NCBI RefSeq assembly: GCF_023343835.1
Contig: NC_064435.1
Span: forward strand, 42,994,103-43,058,102
Reading direction: 5' to 3'
DNA from: Lagopus muta
Lineage: Eukaryota; Chordata; Aves; Galliformes; Phasianidae
Length of the DNA stretch: 64,000 nucleotides
Within the stretch, counting starts at the first letter, position 1; every line of letters begins with the position of its first letter. Positions 11,761-25,413 of this stretch are shown here, one piece after another. The notes beneath the pieces are model-generated. The model made no database searches. It was not told where the DNA came from and worked only from the letters and a program-made list of their open reading frames with translations. Both the position numbers and the translations under genes were made by a program.

Positions 11761-13198
11761 ACTTCATATTGTCAGTTATTGGGTGCTGGGTGACAGGGAA
11801 GAAGCTAATTAGAGCCATTTCTTTAAGATGATACTCTGCAGGTAGGTGCTTTAGATCTTGAAATAATGATGAAAGAAGCATAGCCTAAGATGGGAAAAAA
11901 AACAGCAAATAATACCAGCACACCAGTCTACAACTGTTAGCTGGGGAATATTTGACTACAGACAGAACTGTAGATCTTTCCTTTATTAGTATCAGCTTGA
12001 TGGGTCTATTGAACTTCCTCCACAAATTACAGAGAGTCATATAAAAAGAGGAACATGTACTATTTTTGCTCCTTTTTACCATTGTATGAGGAAGGCTGTA
12101 AATAGCAGGAGAGTAATTGCTTGTCACACTCCTTTCTTTTGAGCAATTTGTCTTTTTTTTGAAAATGAAGAGTTGGCATGCAGAAGTCAGGAAAAAAAAT
12201 GCTTAAAAGCACATATAAATGGCTTATTAGAGGGTTGTTTTTTTTCCCTCTCGCTTGAAGTGGTATGCATGACAGAGTGCATAGAGTAGGCTTGTGAATG
12301 GTGTGGTTACTTCTTGCAGACATCTCTGCGTACTCCAGTAACATCTACAGGTGCATTTGCTTTGTGAAACCATACCCTGGGCTGTTTGAAAAGCCAGAAT
12401 TCCTCTGGCTGTCTCTTTTGTCCAACCACCTCAAAGAGGAAGAGGCAAAGGAGCAGAGTTCCCAGTTCTGTCCTTCCCATTCACCAGTCTCTTATCTCCT
12501 TTCTGATTGGAACCCATGACTTTTTGCAATCCCAATGGCCAGACATATGCCTTCATGGTTAGTTTGGACTGTGAAATCTGGATGAGAGTTGTGTTGTAGG
12601 TTAAACAGGGTGAATGTGTCTGGCATAAAAAGAAGGTCTTGGCTGTTCAGTCTTGGAGCAAAACAGTACTGTAAAAATGAAAAAGAAATAAGAGCAAACA
12701 TGTCCTTGACAAAAGATAAACAAACCTGGTGAAAGTTAATCCTTTTAAATGTAAATATTAAACGAAACTTTAATTTTGACTGTTGATTCTGTTGCCCTTT
12801 GACTGGGATACCTCCCCACTCCTCTCCAGTTCTAGTCAACACTGTGGTACAGGAGCCTATCCCTCCTGCAGTACTGCAGGAGGAGCACAGTGCTTAAGGT
12901 GGGAAGCAGCTGTTGTTACTGGAGCCTTGTCTCTGAGTACCAAGCCACGTGCAATGAAACAGACATCTGAGCTGGACTATGAGGGAGAATCTGCCCCTGG
13001 TTTGAAGAGCAAACAGGGCATGCTGTCCTACCAACTGCTCAAAAATGGCCCGAACCTGGCTGCCAGGCAGATCATAGCATGTCGTTTGCCTGCCTCATTG
13101 GACCAGATCCATAGAAATATTGCGAAAGATCTCAGCTTGTGTGGCTGCTCCAGGCCCATTAGCAAAAAAGCACAGTGGCAGTAAAAAGGTAAGAAGAC

Positions 13199-13226
<28 letters not shown>
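13199..13226. repeat. Poly(A) tract
   Basis: About 28 consecutive A occur on the plus strand. No retrocopied gene is visible upstream of it. Confidence 0.9.
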
Positions 13227-13230
<4 letters not shown>

Positions 13231-15416
13231 TAAGAAGGAGAACAGAAAAACAGGCTGAGATGTAAAGAATTTTCTGTGCCAGTCAAGAGAACAGCTGAGT
13301 CTAGGAAAGGGCTGAGGTAGGCTAGCACTGCTGGGTGTGGGTAGGATAATGAAGGCCAGTTGCCCTGGATAGAGTCCGAGGCCACAGGGTGATGCCCTCC
13401 TGCACCATTCCCCTAACATCCCTATGGCATCTGGCATCCCACAGATGTGGAAGGTGTGAGGGCTGCTGTTGGCCAATAAAGATAAATTTCTGGTACAAGC
13501 CCCTTCCATGTTCCTCCTGCTTACAGTATATGACCTTACCACTAGTTCATGGATATATTTGTTTGAATTAATCCCATGTTTTGGCAATAAAAGCTTCCTA
13601 ATTGTTATAAAGAATTTTATTTGCCCAGCAGAGCTGGACTTTAGGCAAATTGGAATTCAGGTTTCTGCATAATAGTGATGAAACACACAATACAGCCTGC
13701 ACCTGAAAATGCTGCTCTGCCTGCTGGGGGACCTTTTCTCCCCTCTTCCAAACAAAAAGAGGAATGGTAAGTCACGCTGGCTTTTTGTCCTCAATTTGCG
13801 ATTCTGTTGCTAAGTGGCAACGAAAGCAGATTATGGGATCACAGATTAACAGAAATCTCTATTCAGTGCTCTTGTGTAATTACACATTTCATTTACTTAC
13901 TTGAGAACTGATTTTTCATTACCATGCCCCTACTCCACCTTCACCCCTCCATAGATCTGTTGTCCTTGGGGCCTGTTCAGGTCCTGAGCAGCCTCAGTAT
14001 CCAAGGTGGGCTCATCCTGATGGATTGTGTGGATGGTCTCTGCTATTTGGAGGTCTCAGAGAGTAAGATCGTACTCTTCTGAACGGTTGCGTTCAGGAGA
14101 AAATGGGATGGAGTGAGTAAAATGGCTTAGAGAGTTCAGATCTTTCAGAGGTCTCCTACTTGCTTACATCTTTGAGAAATTTCCTATTTCTATTTCTCTT
14201 TTCCCAGCCAACACAATTCCACTCTCTCAAGCAAAAGTGCTCAAGAAGCTTCAGAAAGGGAAGGAAGAAACAAACCCAAGTGGTCAAGGAATTACTAAAT
14301 GTTAAACTAATGTTAAAGCCTAACAAAAATTTACTTAGAGGGAACCAATGGAAAATGCATGGAAAAATCAGGAAGCTGCACAACTGGTTAGAACAGAAAA
14401 AGAATGGGAAGGGGGATTAATTATCAGCTGGGTCTTTTATGGTCAAGCCTACCAGGGAAGTGGGAACTCTAGAAAAAATAAGGCTGAAGTCTCTGTGTTT
14501 TAAGCTGACGTTCAACACGTGCTGCCCATATGCCTGTTCAGTACCTTATTCTTTATGGGTACTCTGCTAGAATACCTTGCAGAGGAGACTTTGTGTGCAT
14601 TTGTTTGAGAGATTTTAGAGTGAACAAAAATGCACCTTTTTTTTCTGAATAGCTTGTGCAGTTCTGCTGCCTGCCTCTGCCACAGCTTTGGGTTCAATTT
14701 ATCTTTGGAGGTAACTATTCTGGCTTTGCTGAATTGAGTTTCAGCTCAGCAGCCACTTAACAGAGTTAGTGGCAACCAGAGGAATAAGTCCAAAACTGGG
14801 AACTCCTCTTATTATGATGTGCTAGTGCAGCTGATTAAGCACAAGGCAAACATTCACTTTGCATTTCCTACCCTAGAACAAGTTTTTCCTATGCTTGTTA
14901 TGGGCCTCTTGAATTAGTTTTCATTTCTCTTCATTCCTGTTCTCATGAATGAGAACAGGAGGCATCTCCCTGTCTTTCTTCCTGGTCAGAGTCTCTTCTG
15001 TTGCCCACTTCTGTGACACAGCTTTTGGGGATTTCATTCTGAATAAGTGCAACTGACTTTGTCACAGCAGTGTTCAGGGACTGCTCCAGCGTTTGCAATA
15101 TGGACATGGAGGAAAGCAGAGAAAGAGCAGGAAGAGCAGCATGTATTTCTGAGTGATGTGCAGCCTCTGCTTTTGGCTGCTGCCCACGTGAACAGTCTAC
15201 TTTTGTTTAAAAAAAAATAAAATCATATAGGATCCTTTGTCTGAATTTCAGAACTTTGTTCTGGAAGGAGGAAAAATACCCTCCAAAAATAGAGCACTTT
15301 CTCTTTTCACTCCTACAGTCATCCTACAGGCTTTGTGACTTGTCATCTCCAGTCTGAACTCCATCTTTGACTAGAGTAGTGGAAATCTACTTTTTTGGGA
15401 CCCAAGAAATCCACAT

Positions 15417-15470
15417 CGTAGAATCACAGAATGGTTTGGGTTGGGAGGGACCTTTAAGATCATCTAGTTC
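15417..15470 (-). mobile_element. CR1 3' terminus, fragment of an inverted copy
   Basis: The plus strand reads 'gtagaatcacagaatggttt' then 'gggagggacctttaagatca', which is the reverse complement of a CR1 end. It abuts an oppositely oriented internal CR1 segment at 15473. Confidence 0.85.
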
Positions 15471-15472
15471 AT

Positions 15473-15945
15473 CCTCAGTAAGTTTGCAAATGACACCAAG
15501 GCGGGAGGACATGTTGATCTGCCTGGGGGTAGGAAGGCCCTACAGAGGGATCTGGACAGGCTGGATAGCTGGGCTGAGGCCAATGAGATACAAGACCGAA
15601 TGCTGGGTCCTACACTTTGGTCACAACAACCCCATGCAATGATACAGGCCTGGGGCAGAGTGGCTGGAAGACTATGTAAAAGGGTGGAAAAGGGTCTGGG
15701 GGTGTAGGTGGATGCTTGGCTGAACATAAACTATGAGTTTGTCTTGGTGGCCAAGAAGGCCAGTGACATCCTGGCTTGTATCAGAAATAGTGTAGCCAGC
15801 AGAACTAGGGAGGTGATCGTCCTGCTGTACTCAGCTTTGGTGAGTCTGCACTGATGTTCAGTTTTGGGCCCTTCACTACAATAAAGAAACTGAGGCCCTG
15901 GAGCGTGTCCAGAGAAAGGCAACACGTTGGTTAGAGGTCTAGAAT
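15473..15945 (+). mobile_element. CR1 internal segment (ORF2 3' part), inverted to its 3' end
   Basis: It contains 'agtttgcaaatgacaccaag', 'gggatctggacaggctggat', 'tgaggccaatgagata' and 'catcctggcttgtatcagaa', all from the CR1 reverse-transcriptase reading frame, in plus orientation. It is broken by stops and frameshifts. It ends without a CR1 3' end on this side. Confidence 0.88.
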
Positions 15946-18900
15946 ACAAGTTGGACTGTCCTTGATCTTGTAATTTCCCTATATGCCTGCCACAATTAAA
16001 TACAGAATTCCAGCTTAAGGTAAGTTTCACTCATTTAACATCCCAGACTGAACTTTGCTCAGAAGGAAAAGGAATGGCCAGACTGTCTTTGTGCCTATGC
16101 CTAGATACAGAAGAAAATATGAAGTAAACCATGATGAAGAAAGCATGGACCATGATAGGCCTCTTTTCTAAAGGTGTCACTGATGAGTTGCTCCTTTCAA
16201 ACTAGGATGAGAGTCAAACAGAAACCATCACACTCTGACCTGGGATGATGGGATGTCTTTTTTTCCACCGGTAGCTTTGCCGATTGCTTGGAACAGCCCA
16301 GCACATTGCAGTGCTGCCTCAGCGTAAAGCTATGCACAGACAAGGGGCAGAAGAGTGAAGGAAGGGGGGATGGAGAGCTGCTGCTGGAGTCTTTGCTCTG
16401 GAATTACTTGATGACAGGAGCAATAAGAAAACTCTTTGCTTCCCTAGGGCAACTTTTGTTAGCTGCAATTCCATTTGTCAGAGCTGTGGTTTTCTTTTCA
16501 CTAAAGAAAATATCATAATTTGCGAAAGGAAAATGCCGTAAGTCCATCCTAAGTGATCTGTGCTTAGGAAACAACAAAACAAACAAACAAAAAATAGCGG
16601 TGTGTTTTCAGAGAATATCTTGCTTTAGAGATCAGTGACAAAGGTGGGAAATTGTTCTTGGCTACTGACATAAAATGAAACACAAGAAAGCAGAGGCTAT
16701 ATTGCAGTCCAGGAGCTCTTTATCCCCTTGGGCTTTATCAAGCACCCCTGGTTCCATTTCAATGCCAGTTAACGGCTTCTTTCTGACTGAACCAAAAATC
16801 AATGCATACATCCCCGTGGTCTGGCTAACCCCCTCCCAGCCCGGTGCCACCCAGCGTTTTGCCTGCAGGGAGGTGCAGCAGCAGCAGCAGGCTGCCACCT
16901 GCTGGTCGGAGGCCCTCCAGGCCTCCAGCTCCTACCATTAGTTTTGCTCAGGGAAATGCCTTTTCTTCGATCTTTCTGCCTGGGCAGGCGGGAGCTGGAG
17001 CTATGATGGGCTCTGCTGCGCGCTCAGAGGCTGGATCAGCTCAGGGCTTCAGGGGCTTTTCCCTTGGGTTCGGGCTTCTTGCTTTTCTGTCCAGAAAGAA
17101 TGATGTTAATGGTTCTGTTTAAAGAAACACGGTAAGCTGATGGTGTTTCTAAGGAACTAGCTGCTCATCCACTGGTAATAAATGTAATGAACTGATTCTT
17201 TTTTCGGTTACACTAGGGAAAATGCCGCGCATTCATTTGTTCCTGTGATTCAGAAGGTTATCTGTTGTGTCAGACTGAGCCAGCCATAAAAAACTAAGAA
17301 TTGTACAGTCACCAAGGTGGAAAGAAAAAAAAGAAAAATAAATGCTGAAGGCAGTTTCCCTTCTCTCTGAAAGCCTGGATCTCTTTCCTAACGCTCCACA
17401 AACCTAATGCACTCAGATAGCTCAGGCTGTCAAACTCTAAACAAAGCAGCACAGAGCCGTTAAGGGGAAGGCACAGGAGAGTATTGCAATTCTTCTTGAT
17501 CCCTTAATCTGCTTTAGAGCACAGCAGGAAAAGGTATATGTAGGAGAGAAAGAAAGAGCTGTCTGAGCCATGAGGCCTTCCGGAGGAGGCTCTCTCTGCA
17601 GTGAGCCCCACTCACACTAAATGCTGTTATTTGTGGTAGAAATTCCTCCCAGGGCAGCACACATTCCTCACAGAATATTTTTGTGGGTTTTTTTGGGTTT
17701 TTTTTTTGTGTGTGTTTTTTTTCCCCCTCTAACGCACAGCAGATGATAGTTTTGTATGCTCAGATTTAGAGTTGCATTCAGCACATCCCCTTCCAGAAAT
17801 AACTTTTAAAAGAACAGCCTATGTCCTCCTTCCGTGCCATCACTTACAGGCATAATGTCCTTCTCCACTAATCCCAAACTTCAGCTGATGCAATAAGTCA
17901 ACTTGTAAGAACATAAAACCATGTTTATAGAGAACATCACTGCTCCAAAGCTTTCTACCCCATATTGTTTTCTTGGCTAGGTTGTAACTTACTCCTAACA
18001 CCAGTCACCTCAGGTGTGTTTCTATTTGAGTCATGTCCTTCAGGGAACACTGAATGCTCAAGATTTGTTAGCAGAATATTTGCTTAAATATCTCCTCTAA
18101 AAGACTTTCTTATCACTGGAGAGCTAACTGCATGCCTTCAGTGGCCTGGAAAAATTAAGTGGCCGGTTTTTCTGTGGCTGCTTTCTCAGCACCTAATGCC
18201 GTCAGGTTTTATGCTCAACAGGTGCTCAAACACTTTTAGACTTTGCAGGGATTTTATTGGATTTGAAAGGAGGAGGGCACAAATTGAGTGGATGAGGACT
18301 TAAAGGCAGCTTTTTTTTTTTTTTTCCTATAAAAAGCACTATATGTCTCCAACAGAAAGATTCTGAGTGTCATAGAGAGACCTCTATGACTATTTCACAC
18401 TAAGTATTTTATGAAATAATATGAACGGAATGAACCAGAAAACTGAGCAGGATTTATAATGACCTTCATTCAAGTAATAAGGGAAATCTTCATGTGAGGG
18501 AAGACCTGTGTTCAGTTCCACTATTTTTGCTTTCTTTCATGAGAACATCCTAAGAGCTGCAAGAATGCTGTGAGGTCGCTCTGCTTGGATGTGTTTCATG
18601 TGGCATCAAATATTTAGGTGCTCATTAATCCAAAGAACAGGAGTGTTAGAGCAATCCTCCTGTCCTTGGTTAGGGCATGTCCTTGAGAGCTGCTCCAGGT
18701 CTTTACCCACTCCAGTGTGTTTTATCTGCTTCAGCTACAGCAGTTCGTTCACTGCACAGGAAGCTCATTGAGAGATGCCATGAGCATTACTCATTATTGT
18801 GTTTTCTACATTGGAGAAAGGAGACTAAGGGGGCAGACATACTTAGCCACCTGATGTTCAGCCTGATTTGCATGCTTGTTTGATGAGATGCCTGAAATCC

Positions 18901-21900
18901 CTCAAGAACTCTGAATAATGATGATTTTCGTTATTCTAAATATTTTAATTGTGCTGGGCAGAGTATGGGGAGGAGAAACAGCCCCACTCCTTAGCAGCAG
19001 TATGGAAAATCTACTATTTGTAGGGATCCTTACTTGAGCTTGCATATAACTTGTTCACAGGAACAAAACGAAGGTAGGACGGATAGATAACAAGAAAGTC
19101 CCTGTCTTTAATTTTCCTGTTTTGGCAGCATCTGTCTGAAGCCCTGATTCAAGACTCTGAGAAGCCTTCTGTCTTTCCTGTTGTTGCACAAGTCAAGCTA
19201 GCTGACTGCAGGACAAAGTGTTGGGTGTATCACAGGATGATAAATAGCAAAAGGGTGGGTTCCCTTTAACAAAGAGCAGCTCTCTCCTTGCCAGCAGGAG
19301 CTGTGCTGTCAGATGAGAGTTACATCAGGTGCAATGCATCATCTGAGAGATGTGATTTGGCTCCAATTAAAACCTCACGCTGTAAGTACAGGATTCCTTA
19401 CTCTGCTTTTTTTTTTTTTTTCATTTTTGTATTAAGAAAAGAAGAAAGAGGCAATTGGTAATATTTGTAGATTAAAAAAATAATGTGACTCACATTAGAG
19501 AGACAATGTTGGGAGTTTTTTCAGGAACTGCAGAAGTCAAGGGAAGTGAGGAAGGCAATAACCTTACTTATGACAGCTGCTGGAGAAGGCAGCAATGGCA
19601 GCAGGCTGCACATGAAGCCCAGTGCTTCCAGCCCCATGTCCCAGCCTTGCTGCTTTGCCTCTGCATGCTCTGAGGCCCAGCCTCACCTTTCTGGCACCAC
19701 ATTGCTGCCACCTGCTCCATGTTCCCCACCAGGTGTGGCCCCCACCCTGCTCCCAGCAGGCTGGCAGCCTAAGGAGGCAGATTTCAAGGCCTACAGGAGA
19801 CCAAAGATCTGGGATAATCATTAGCCAGAAAATCAATCGTGGCCATTACTTAATCACCGGGAGGAGATAGCTCGTCTCTGAGTTTTATTTGCTAGAGATA
19901 ACAGATCTAAAAGAAATAATCTGATGAAACAGTTGAATCATAGGTCAGAAACCAGCGTGATGATAGTGTAGGAGGGGTTACAAACTTTTCAACCCCCAGC
20001 ATCCTGCAGAACCAACTGCTGTCTGGGCATTTTTCTTCCCCAGAATGATCCCAGCACCTTCTGGACCATTCAGCTAGACACTTTTTGTTATATATCCCAA
20101 GAAAATGAGTTTCAGGGGAATTTTAATACCGGTGCCATCACTTGTTATGCATACTTCAGTAACTAAAAGTGAATAATGACTTAACTATAACATCTGAACA
20201 GTGCATATCTCTGTCTCCCTGGGCTTCCCCAACTAATGCAAGGTAGTTGTGGAAGTCCCCTTCAGTCTGTGGCAAGTCAAAAACTTTCTTAGTATTAAAC
20301 AAAACCACAATTTTCTGCCATGGCCACTACCGTGACAGGCCTTCCATTACAGCCTCAGTAGCTGCATGAGTGGGGACCTGTAAAAAAGGCAGATAACCTT
20401 CCCACAGACTGCACTTATGTAATAGGGGAGAAGAAACTCAGCCCTGCACTGCTTCAGAATTACATTTGTGGCTTTTTCTACTCTGGTCTTTTCTCTGGCT
20501 GCAGAAATAAAGACGCAATGCAGTGAGGGAGGCAGCATAGGTCTCTGCTACCGAACGTTGGTACAGCTTTTGTCCAAATACACTCAGGGTGCAAAAGCAC
20601 TCTGACCACCAGCACTTGAGGAGTTGTCTTTCCTGGCAGGGAGGCAGCAGAGAGCTGTGGATGTGGCACCACTCTTTCCAGCAGCTTCAGAAGGTAAATG
20701 TCCCTGTTGGGAGCAGCTGCACAGCCTGCATCGCCATCTGTTCTCCTCTTGGGAGAGTCCTCCTGAGTTTGATTTTCAGCTGCCAGCAGGCTGAGCAATA
20801 GGACGTGCTGGGGACACCACCTGCACCTGTTCCAGAGCCTGAAGCACCAGCCTATGTGTTGAGGCCATCTGGTGAAACTGGGAGCAGGAAACTGAAACCT
20901 CTGTGATGAAAGGGTGGTGAGGGCTGCGTTTGTGTAGCTGTTTCTTGGTATAGGCTCTCATGGGAGGGCTGGAGCACTGGGCATGGTTTATTCAGCAGCG
21001 TGGGCCCTACCCCAGGTTTTTAATTCAGTGTGAGATCTGCAGAGAGCTGAACCTCCATTTCTCCTCACCGCCACTTCTCCACACCACTTCTTTTTGCCTC
21101 AGGAGGCTGTTACCCTGCTCTTCCTTGACACTTCACCTGTACCATCCCAGGCTGGCAGAGCATGACATTCAGACTCCTGAAGAAAAGGCTCCGATCCCCC
21201 AGCCAACCACCAAGCTCCTGCTGAGATGGGTGCAGGCAGAGCAAGGCATGGCTGGGGAAATGCAGCTCAGACCAGGTCTGGGTAGACAGGCCTTCTGTCC
21301 AGGTTGGTTCCTCTGGAAGAGTGGGGGCAGGCTCCCCTTTTATCATTCACCAGGCAGGAAGAACAGATGTTTGTGTGTTTTGAGCACAGGGCAACCACAA
21401 AAGCCACCAAGAGGGTGAAGGGGCCAGTGAAGGGGGCAGCCAGCATCTGCAGCTCGGCTACCAGAGTGCTGCAGGAGTGACGGATTGCTTGGATTCTTTA
21501 AGGCCATAAACACTTCCCAGCAGGGCCAGCCTCCTGGGGGGAGCAGCTGATTATTTTTGTCTTTTAAGTGATTTACTGCTGATAACCCGACCAAGCTTTA
21601 AGCGTTTGATAGTGGGCGATGATCAAACACCCAGCAGACTATGGAGCTGGAAGGAAACACCCTGTCTTTCAAAACCCAGCCTGACTCCAAGTAAACACAC
21701 ACAGAAATGCTTTCTTGTAGATGCTGGGGACTGGCACCCCTCTTGCCCTCCTTGGCAATCCTGCTGGGCTGCACCCTCACTGCAGCATGCCGGGTTGTGC
21801 TCATGAAGCCTGGTGTACTCTTCAAGGTTTTGCAGGAAACATAACTCTTGCAGAGCAGCATGGATGCAGTCCCTGTCACTCCGGTATTTCAGCCCTTGCC

Positions 21901-23856
21901 TAAGCGTGCTGTTATTTTTAGATAGAAAATTACAGACGTGATTTTTCATTTTGAAGCCAGAAGATAAGAGTCTAGGGCCAGTCCCAGGTTTACCTACTGG
22001 CTGGATGCTAACCAGGCACTTCCATTAATTTGGGTCTGTGCATTCTTCCCACAACCATGTGCAAAACACAGCTCCATTGAAAAATACATTTAATCAGATG
22101 GATATTCTGCCAGCACTTGCACATGCTGATATGATCTGAAGTGTTGATGAAAGTAGTTGGGTTTTTTTTTTGGTGTGTTTTCCATTAAAGGGCATGAGAT
22201 GTGGCAGACATAATGCCGCTGCTCTCCACAGTCACAGTAATTAATGACAGAGAAAACAGATTTCATTTATGAAGTCACTCAAGATCCTCGGATGAAATGT
22301 TGAGTAAGTGCTAAGTATTATTTGTCTTCACTATTCAATATTAATGCACCAGCAATTAAACTCTTTCTGTACCATCTGCCTTACATACTGGAATTTCTTA
22401 CAGAGAGGTATTAGTCTAAACAAGTGAAAAGCTCTTAGAAGATTGCTTCTACCTAACCCCAACATAACATGCAAAATTAACTATTAGTAACAAGCCTGTT
22501 TTTTCTTTTGACCAGTAATCTCTTGCCACATGAGTCACCGTTAATGAATCTATTCTAATGGATTTGTTACAGCACTAGCACATTTGTGATGATTACTGAG
22601 CAAGTGAAGTTGTAAATAAACAATACTTAGTAAAGTTGGAATTTTCGTGTTCCTGAGTGTTACAGCCCCTTCTGGGTCTCAGCTTTAGCAGCTATAAAAC
22701 AGGCAGTATCTTTGTGCCATGTCATGTGCACAAGAGGTGTAAATCAATTTAAAGAGTATGACTCAAAAGCCCAGTAAATCTGTGTAGGGCTGCTTTTATC
22801 TTGCTTGTAGACTTAAAGAATTCAGTGCTTTTAAGCAGCAGGCAGAATGAACGTTTGGATCCCCCCCCCAGTCCCTCATTCATAGTCTGTAAGTTAGCAT
22901 GAAATAAACTTTTATTGTATCTGTATCTTTAAGATATTCCTTCAGGCTATTTGGGAAATCCCAAACTGAGTTATACTTACACATTGCATTTGCAATGGAA
23001 AAGTCCTTACTTTCATCCGTGTAGCTATCTAATAGTGAAGGAAGAACAGAAAAAGTGTGGTAGAGTTCTTTATTTCAGATTGCATAAAAATACAGAAGCA
23101 CTCCATTTAAAAAAAAAAAACAGAGGTAAGTTCACTCTCTCTAACTGCAAGAGAAAACAACTGGTTACCACTTTAAACTGCTTGCGTGCTTAAAAGCAGA
23201 GATGTGTACTTTAAAAATGAAGTGTAAGAGATAAATAAGCAACAGGCCCAAGCAAGTGCATCGTTTGAGTTGCTTGAAGTACTTCTCCACTGTAACACAC
23301 CTATGCATACCATGATGAATGAGCACAGTCACTGCTCGTACTTTTTAATGTGTTTGAATCACCTTCTGACTCACCCCTCAAATAAATACAGTGGAAAACA
23401 TAACCTACAACTACCTGAAAACTCAGCAGACAACCAGAAAGCTCTGCAGTCCACGGGTTTTGCACCACCCTCGGATTACTTCACTGATTTTACAGTTATG
23501 AGGTACACACAGTACTAATGTATGATCCAATGATCCAATGCATTTCTACTCTGATAAAACATAAGTAGTATATCACAGGTTTGTTTTTTCTTTTTTGCTA
23601 TAAAGTCATATTAAAATGTTTAAAACTGCAAACAAATAAATACACATGCATATATACATAGTGCCAGACGTTACAGTACTCTCTTTTACCACAGACTTAA
23701 TAGAAAGAAAAGTAACATCAAGTGTTACAAAATTACAGGGAGCTTTTCTATTTTCCTGCTAGAGCTAATGACAGCTGCCATGACACAGCTCTGCAGAAGC
23801 CACAGCAGTTCTGATGCTGCAATTATCACAACTGCAAAAATATGCTCATAGCCTCA

Positions 23857-24503
23857 TTCACAGAATCACAGAATCACAGAATCACAGAATCACCCGGGTT
23901 GGAAGGGACCCCAAGGATCATGTAGTTCCAACCCCCCTGCCTGGCAGGGCCACCAAACATACACATTCAGATCAGGTTGCCCAGGACCCCGTCCAACCTG
24001 GCCTTAAACACATCCAAGGACGGGGCATCCACAACCTCCCTGGGCAGCCCGTTCCAGGGCCTAACCACTCTCCTAGTAAAGAACTTCCCCCTAACATCCA
24101 ACCTAAATCTTCCCTCCTTCAACTTAAAACCATTTCCCCTAGTCCTGCTGTTGTCAGCCCTTTTGAAGAGTTTACTCCCCTCCTGGGTGTAGGTTCCCTT
24201 CAGGTACTGATAGGCTGCAATGAGGTCACCCCGCAGCCTTCTCTTCTCCAGGCTGAACAAGCCCAACTCCCTCAGCCTGTCCTCATAGGGGAGGTGCTCC
24301 AGCCCCCTGATCATCTTAGTCGCCCTCCTCTGGACCCTTTCCAAAATCTCAATGTCTTTCTTGTACTGAGGGCTCCACACCTGGACACAGTACTCCAGGT
24401 GGGGCCTCACAAGAGCCGAGTAGAGAGGGACAATCACCTCCCTGTCCCTGCTGGCCACCCCTCTCCTGATGGAGCCCAGGATTCCTCTACTTGTATCTGT
24501 GAA
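23857..24503 (-). mobile_element. CR1 LINE, long 3' fragment
   Basis: This is the best preserved CR1 of the window. On the plus strand it starts with four to five AATCACAG octamers, then the typical 3' UTR, then the reverse complement of the reverse-transcriptase C-terminal region. A 163-codon stretch (24458-23967) is still open. Confidence 0.95.
23967..24458 (-). pseudogene. CR1 ORF2 C-terminal remnant
   Basis: An uninterrupted stretch of about 163 codons encodes the C-terminal end of the CR1 ORF2 protein. Motifs seen are [40 protein letters not shown] and [18 protein letters not shown]. The endonuclease and the catalytic reverse-transcriptase motifs are missing because the copy is 5'-truncated, so it cannot encode a working enzyme. 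The open frame suggests a young copy. Confidence 0.85.
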
Positions 24504-25413
24504 CTCACAGACAGAAATAAAATCAATTAATTACACTTATAAATCAGATCCAGCAGATTCCTAAGGGACATAAATCTTGGTAGCAGAAGCCACTGATTCA
24601 AATGACCAATTAAGAGACAGTGTAAAATCTTCATGATGCAAATGCTTTTTTTTCCCATGTCAGTCTACATCTATGCCAAGTAATGGAAATTTTACACTGA
24701 AGTACCAAAACAACAACAACAACAAAATCAACAAAAAACCCAAAGAAGAAAAGCAGTTCTCAGCTCTTTTTGCTACTTGCATATTAGCACAGAGGTTAAA
24801 GAGAAGTACTGATTGCTTAATGTACAGATGCTGATAACCTGAAATTGTGACAACCTTCTAGGAGATTCATACTGCTGCTCAGAGGACTCTGGCAACTTGG
24901 GTTTCTCAGGAAGGAGGTTTCCGATGAATTCACTGTGGTGCAGCTGCAGTTTAGGGGAGCTGCTCTTATGCACTATCCACAAGGTAACAGATAGAAGATG
25001 TGATGAGATCAATGCCCCTTCAGGGAGTAGGGAGGAAGGTTCAGCAGATAGACTCAAGAGCAGCTCAGAAACCTAACTTGTGCTTTGACATCCATCACTA
25101 GATTTTAATATTCTGCTTTCCCATAATTATGCTTGTAGTTACATGATATTATTACACTAACTCAACAATAAAAATAGCAAATTTATAGCAAAACAGTTAC
25201 AAAATAGCAAACTATATATATCTTGCATCGTTCCACTTCAAAAACATTGTCAATGTTTTATAATAATAGTAGATTTTTTTTGCTAGCTTCTTGGCCACAG
25301 TCCTTATTGAAGAAGACACTACATACAAGTCAGTGTCATTTTTAAGGCACTACAAAAACCAGGTCTGAATACAAAGCCTACAGAAGGCTGCATGAGAAGT
25401 TAAGGTGCCAAGA

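Larger units (their letters stand above)
3013..25413. other. Intergenic region TTR to DSG2
   Basis: No reading frame here shows a recognisable domain, a conserved splice pattern or a signal peptide; the open frames of 60-150 codons look like chance. The stretch contains CR1 fragments (listed separately), simple repeats, and a small dispersed repeat at 4833 and 6891. The part just left of 25414 should be the DSG2 3' UTR. An ATTAAA-type polyadenylation signal is possible at 25109-25104 (minus strand) but is unproven. The stretch 16,000-23,800 has almost no visible repeats and no gene that I can support. Confidence 0.7.

Noticed and set aside
12783-13184. 133-codon plus-strand frame
   Set aside because: No recognisable motif and no exon signals consistent with a gene; composition looks random.
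13095-13587. Minus-strand frames of 96 and 142 codons
   Set aside because: They run through the poly(A) tract at 13199-13226, giving a Phe run; there is no homology and no promoter.
20960-21418. 152-codon plus-strand open frame in the TTR-DSG2 interval
   Set aside because: No recognisable domain, signal peptide or splice context; several other frames in this locally GC-richer stretch are also open, as expected by chance.
23814-24530. 238-codon plus-strand open frame
   Set aside because: It is the antisense reading of the CR1 element; the real coding remnant is on the minus strand.
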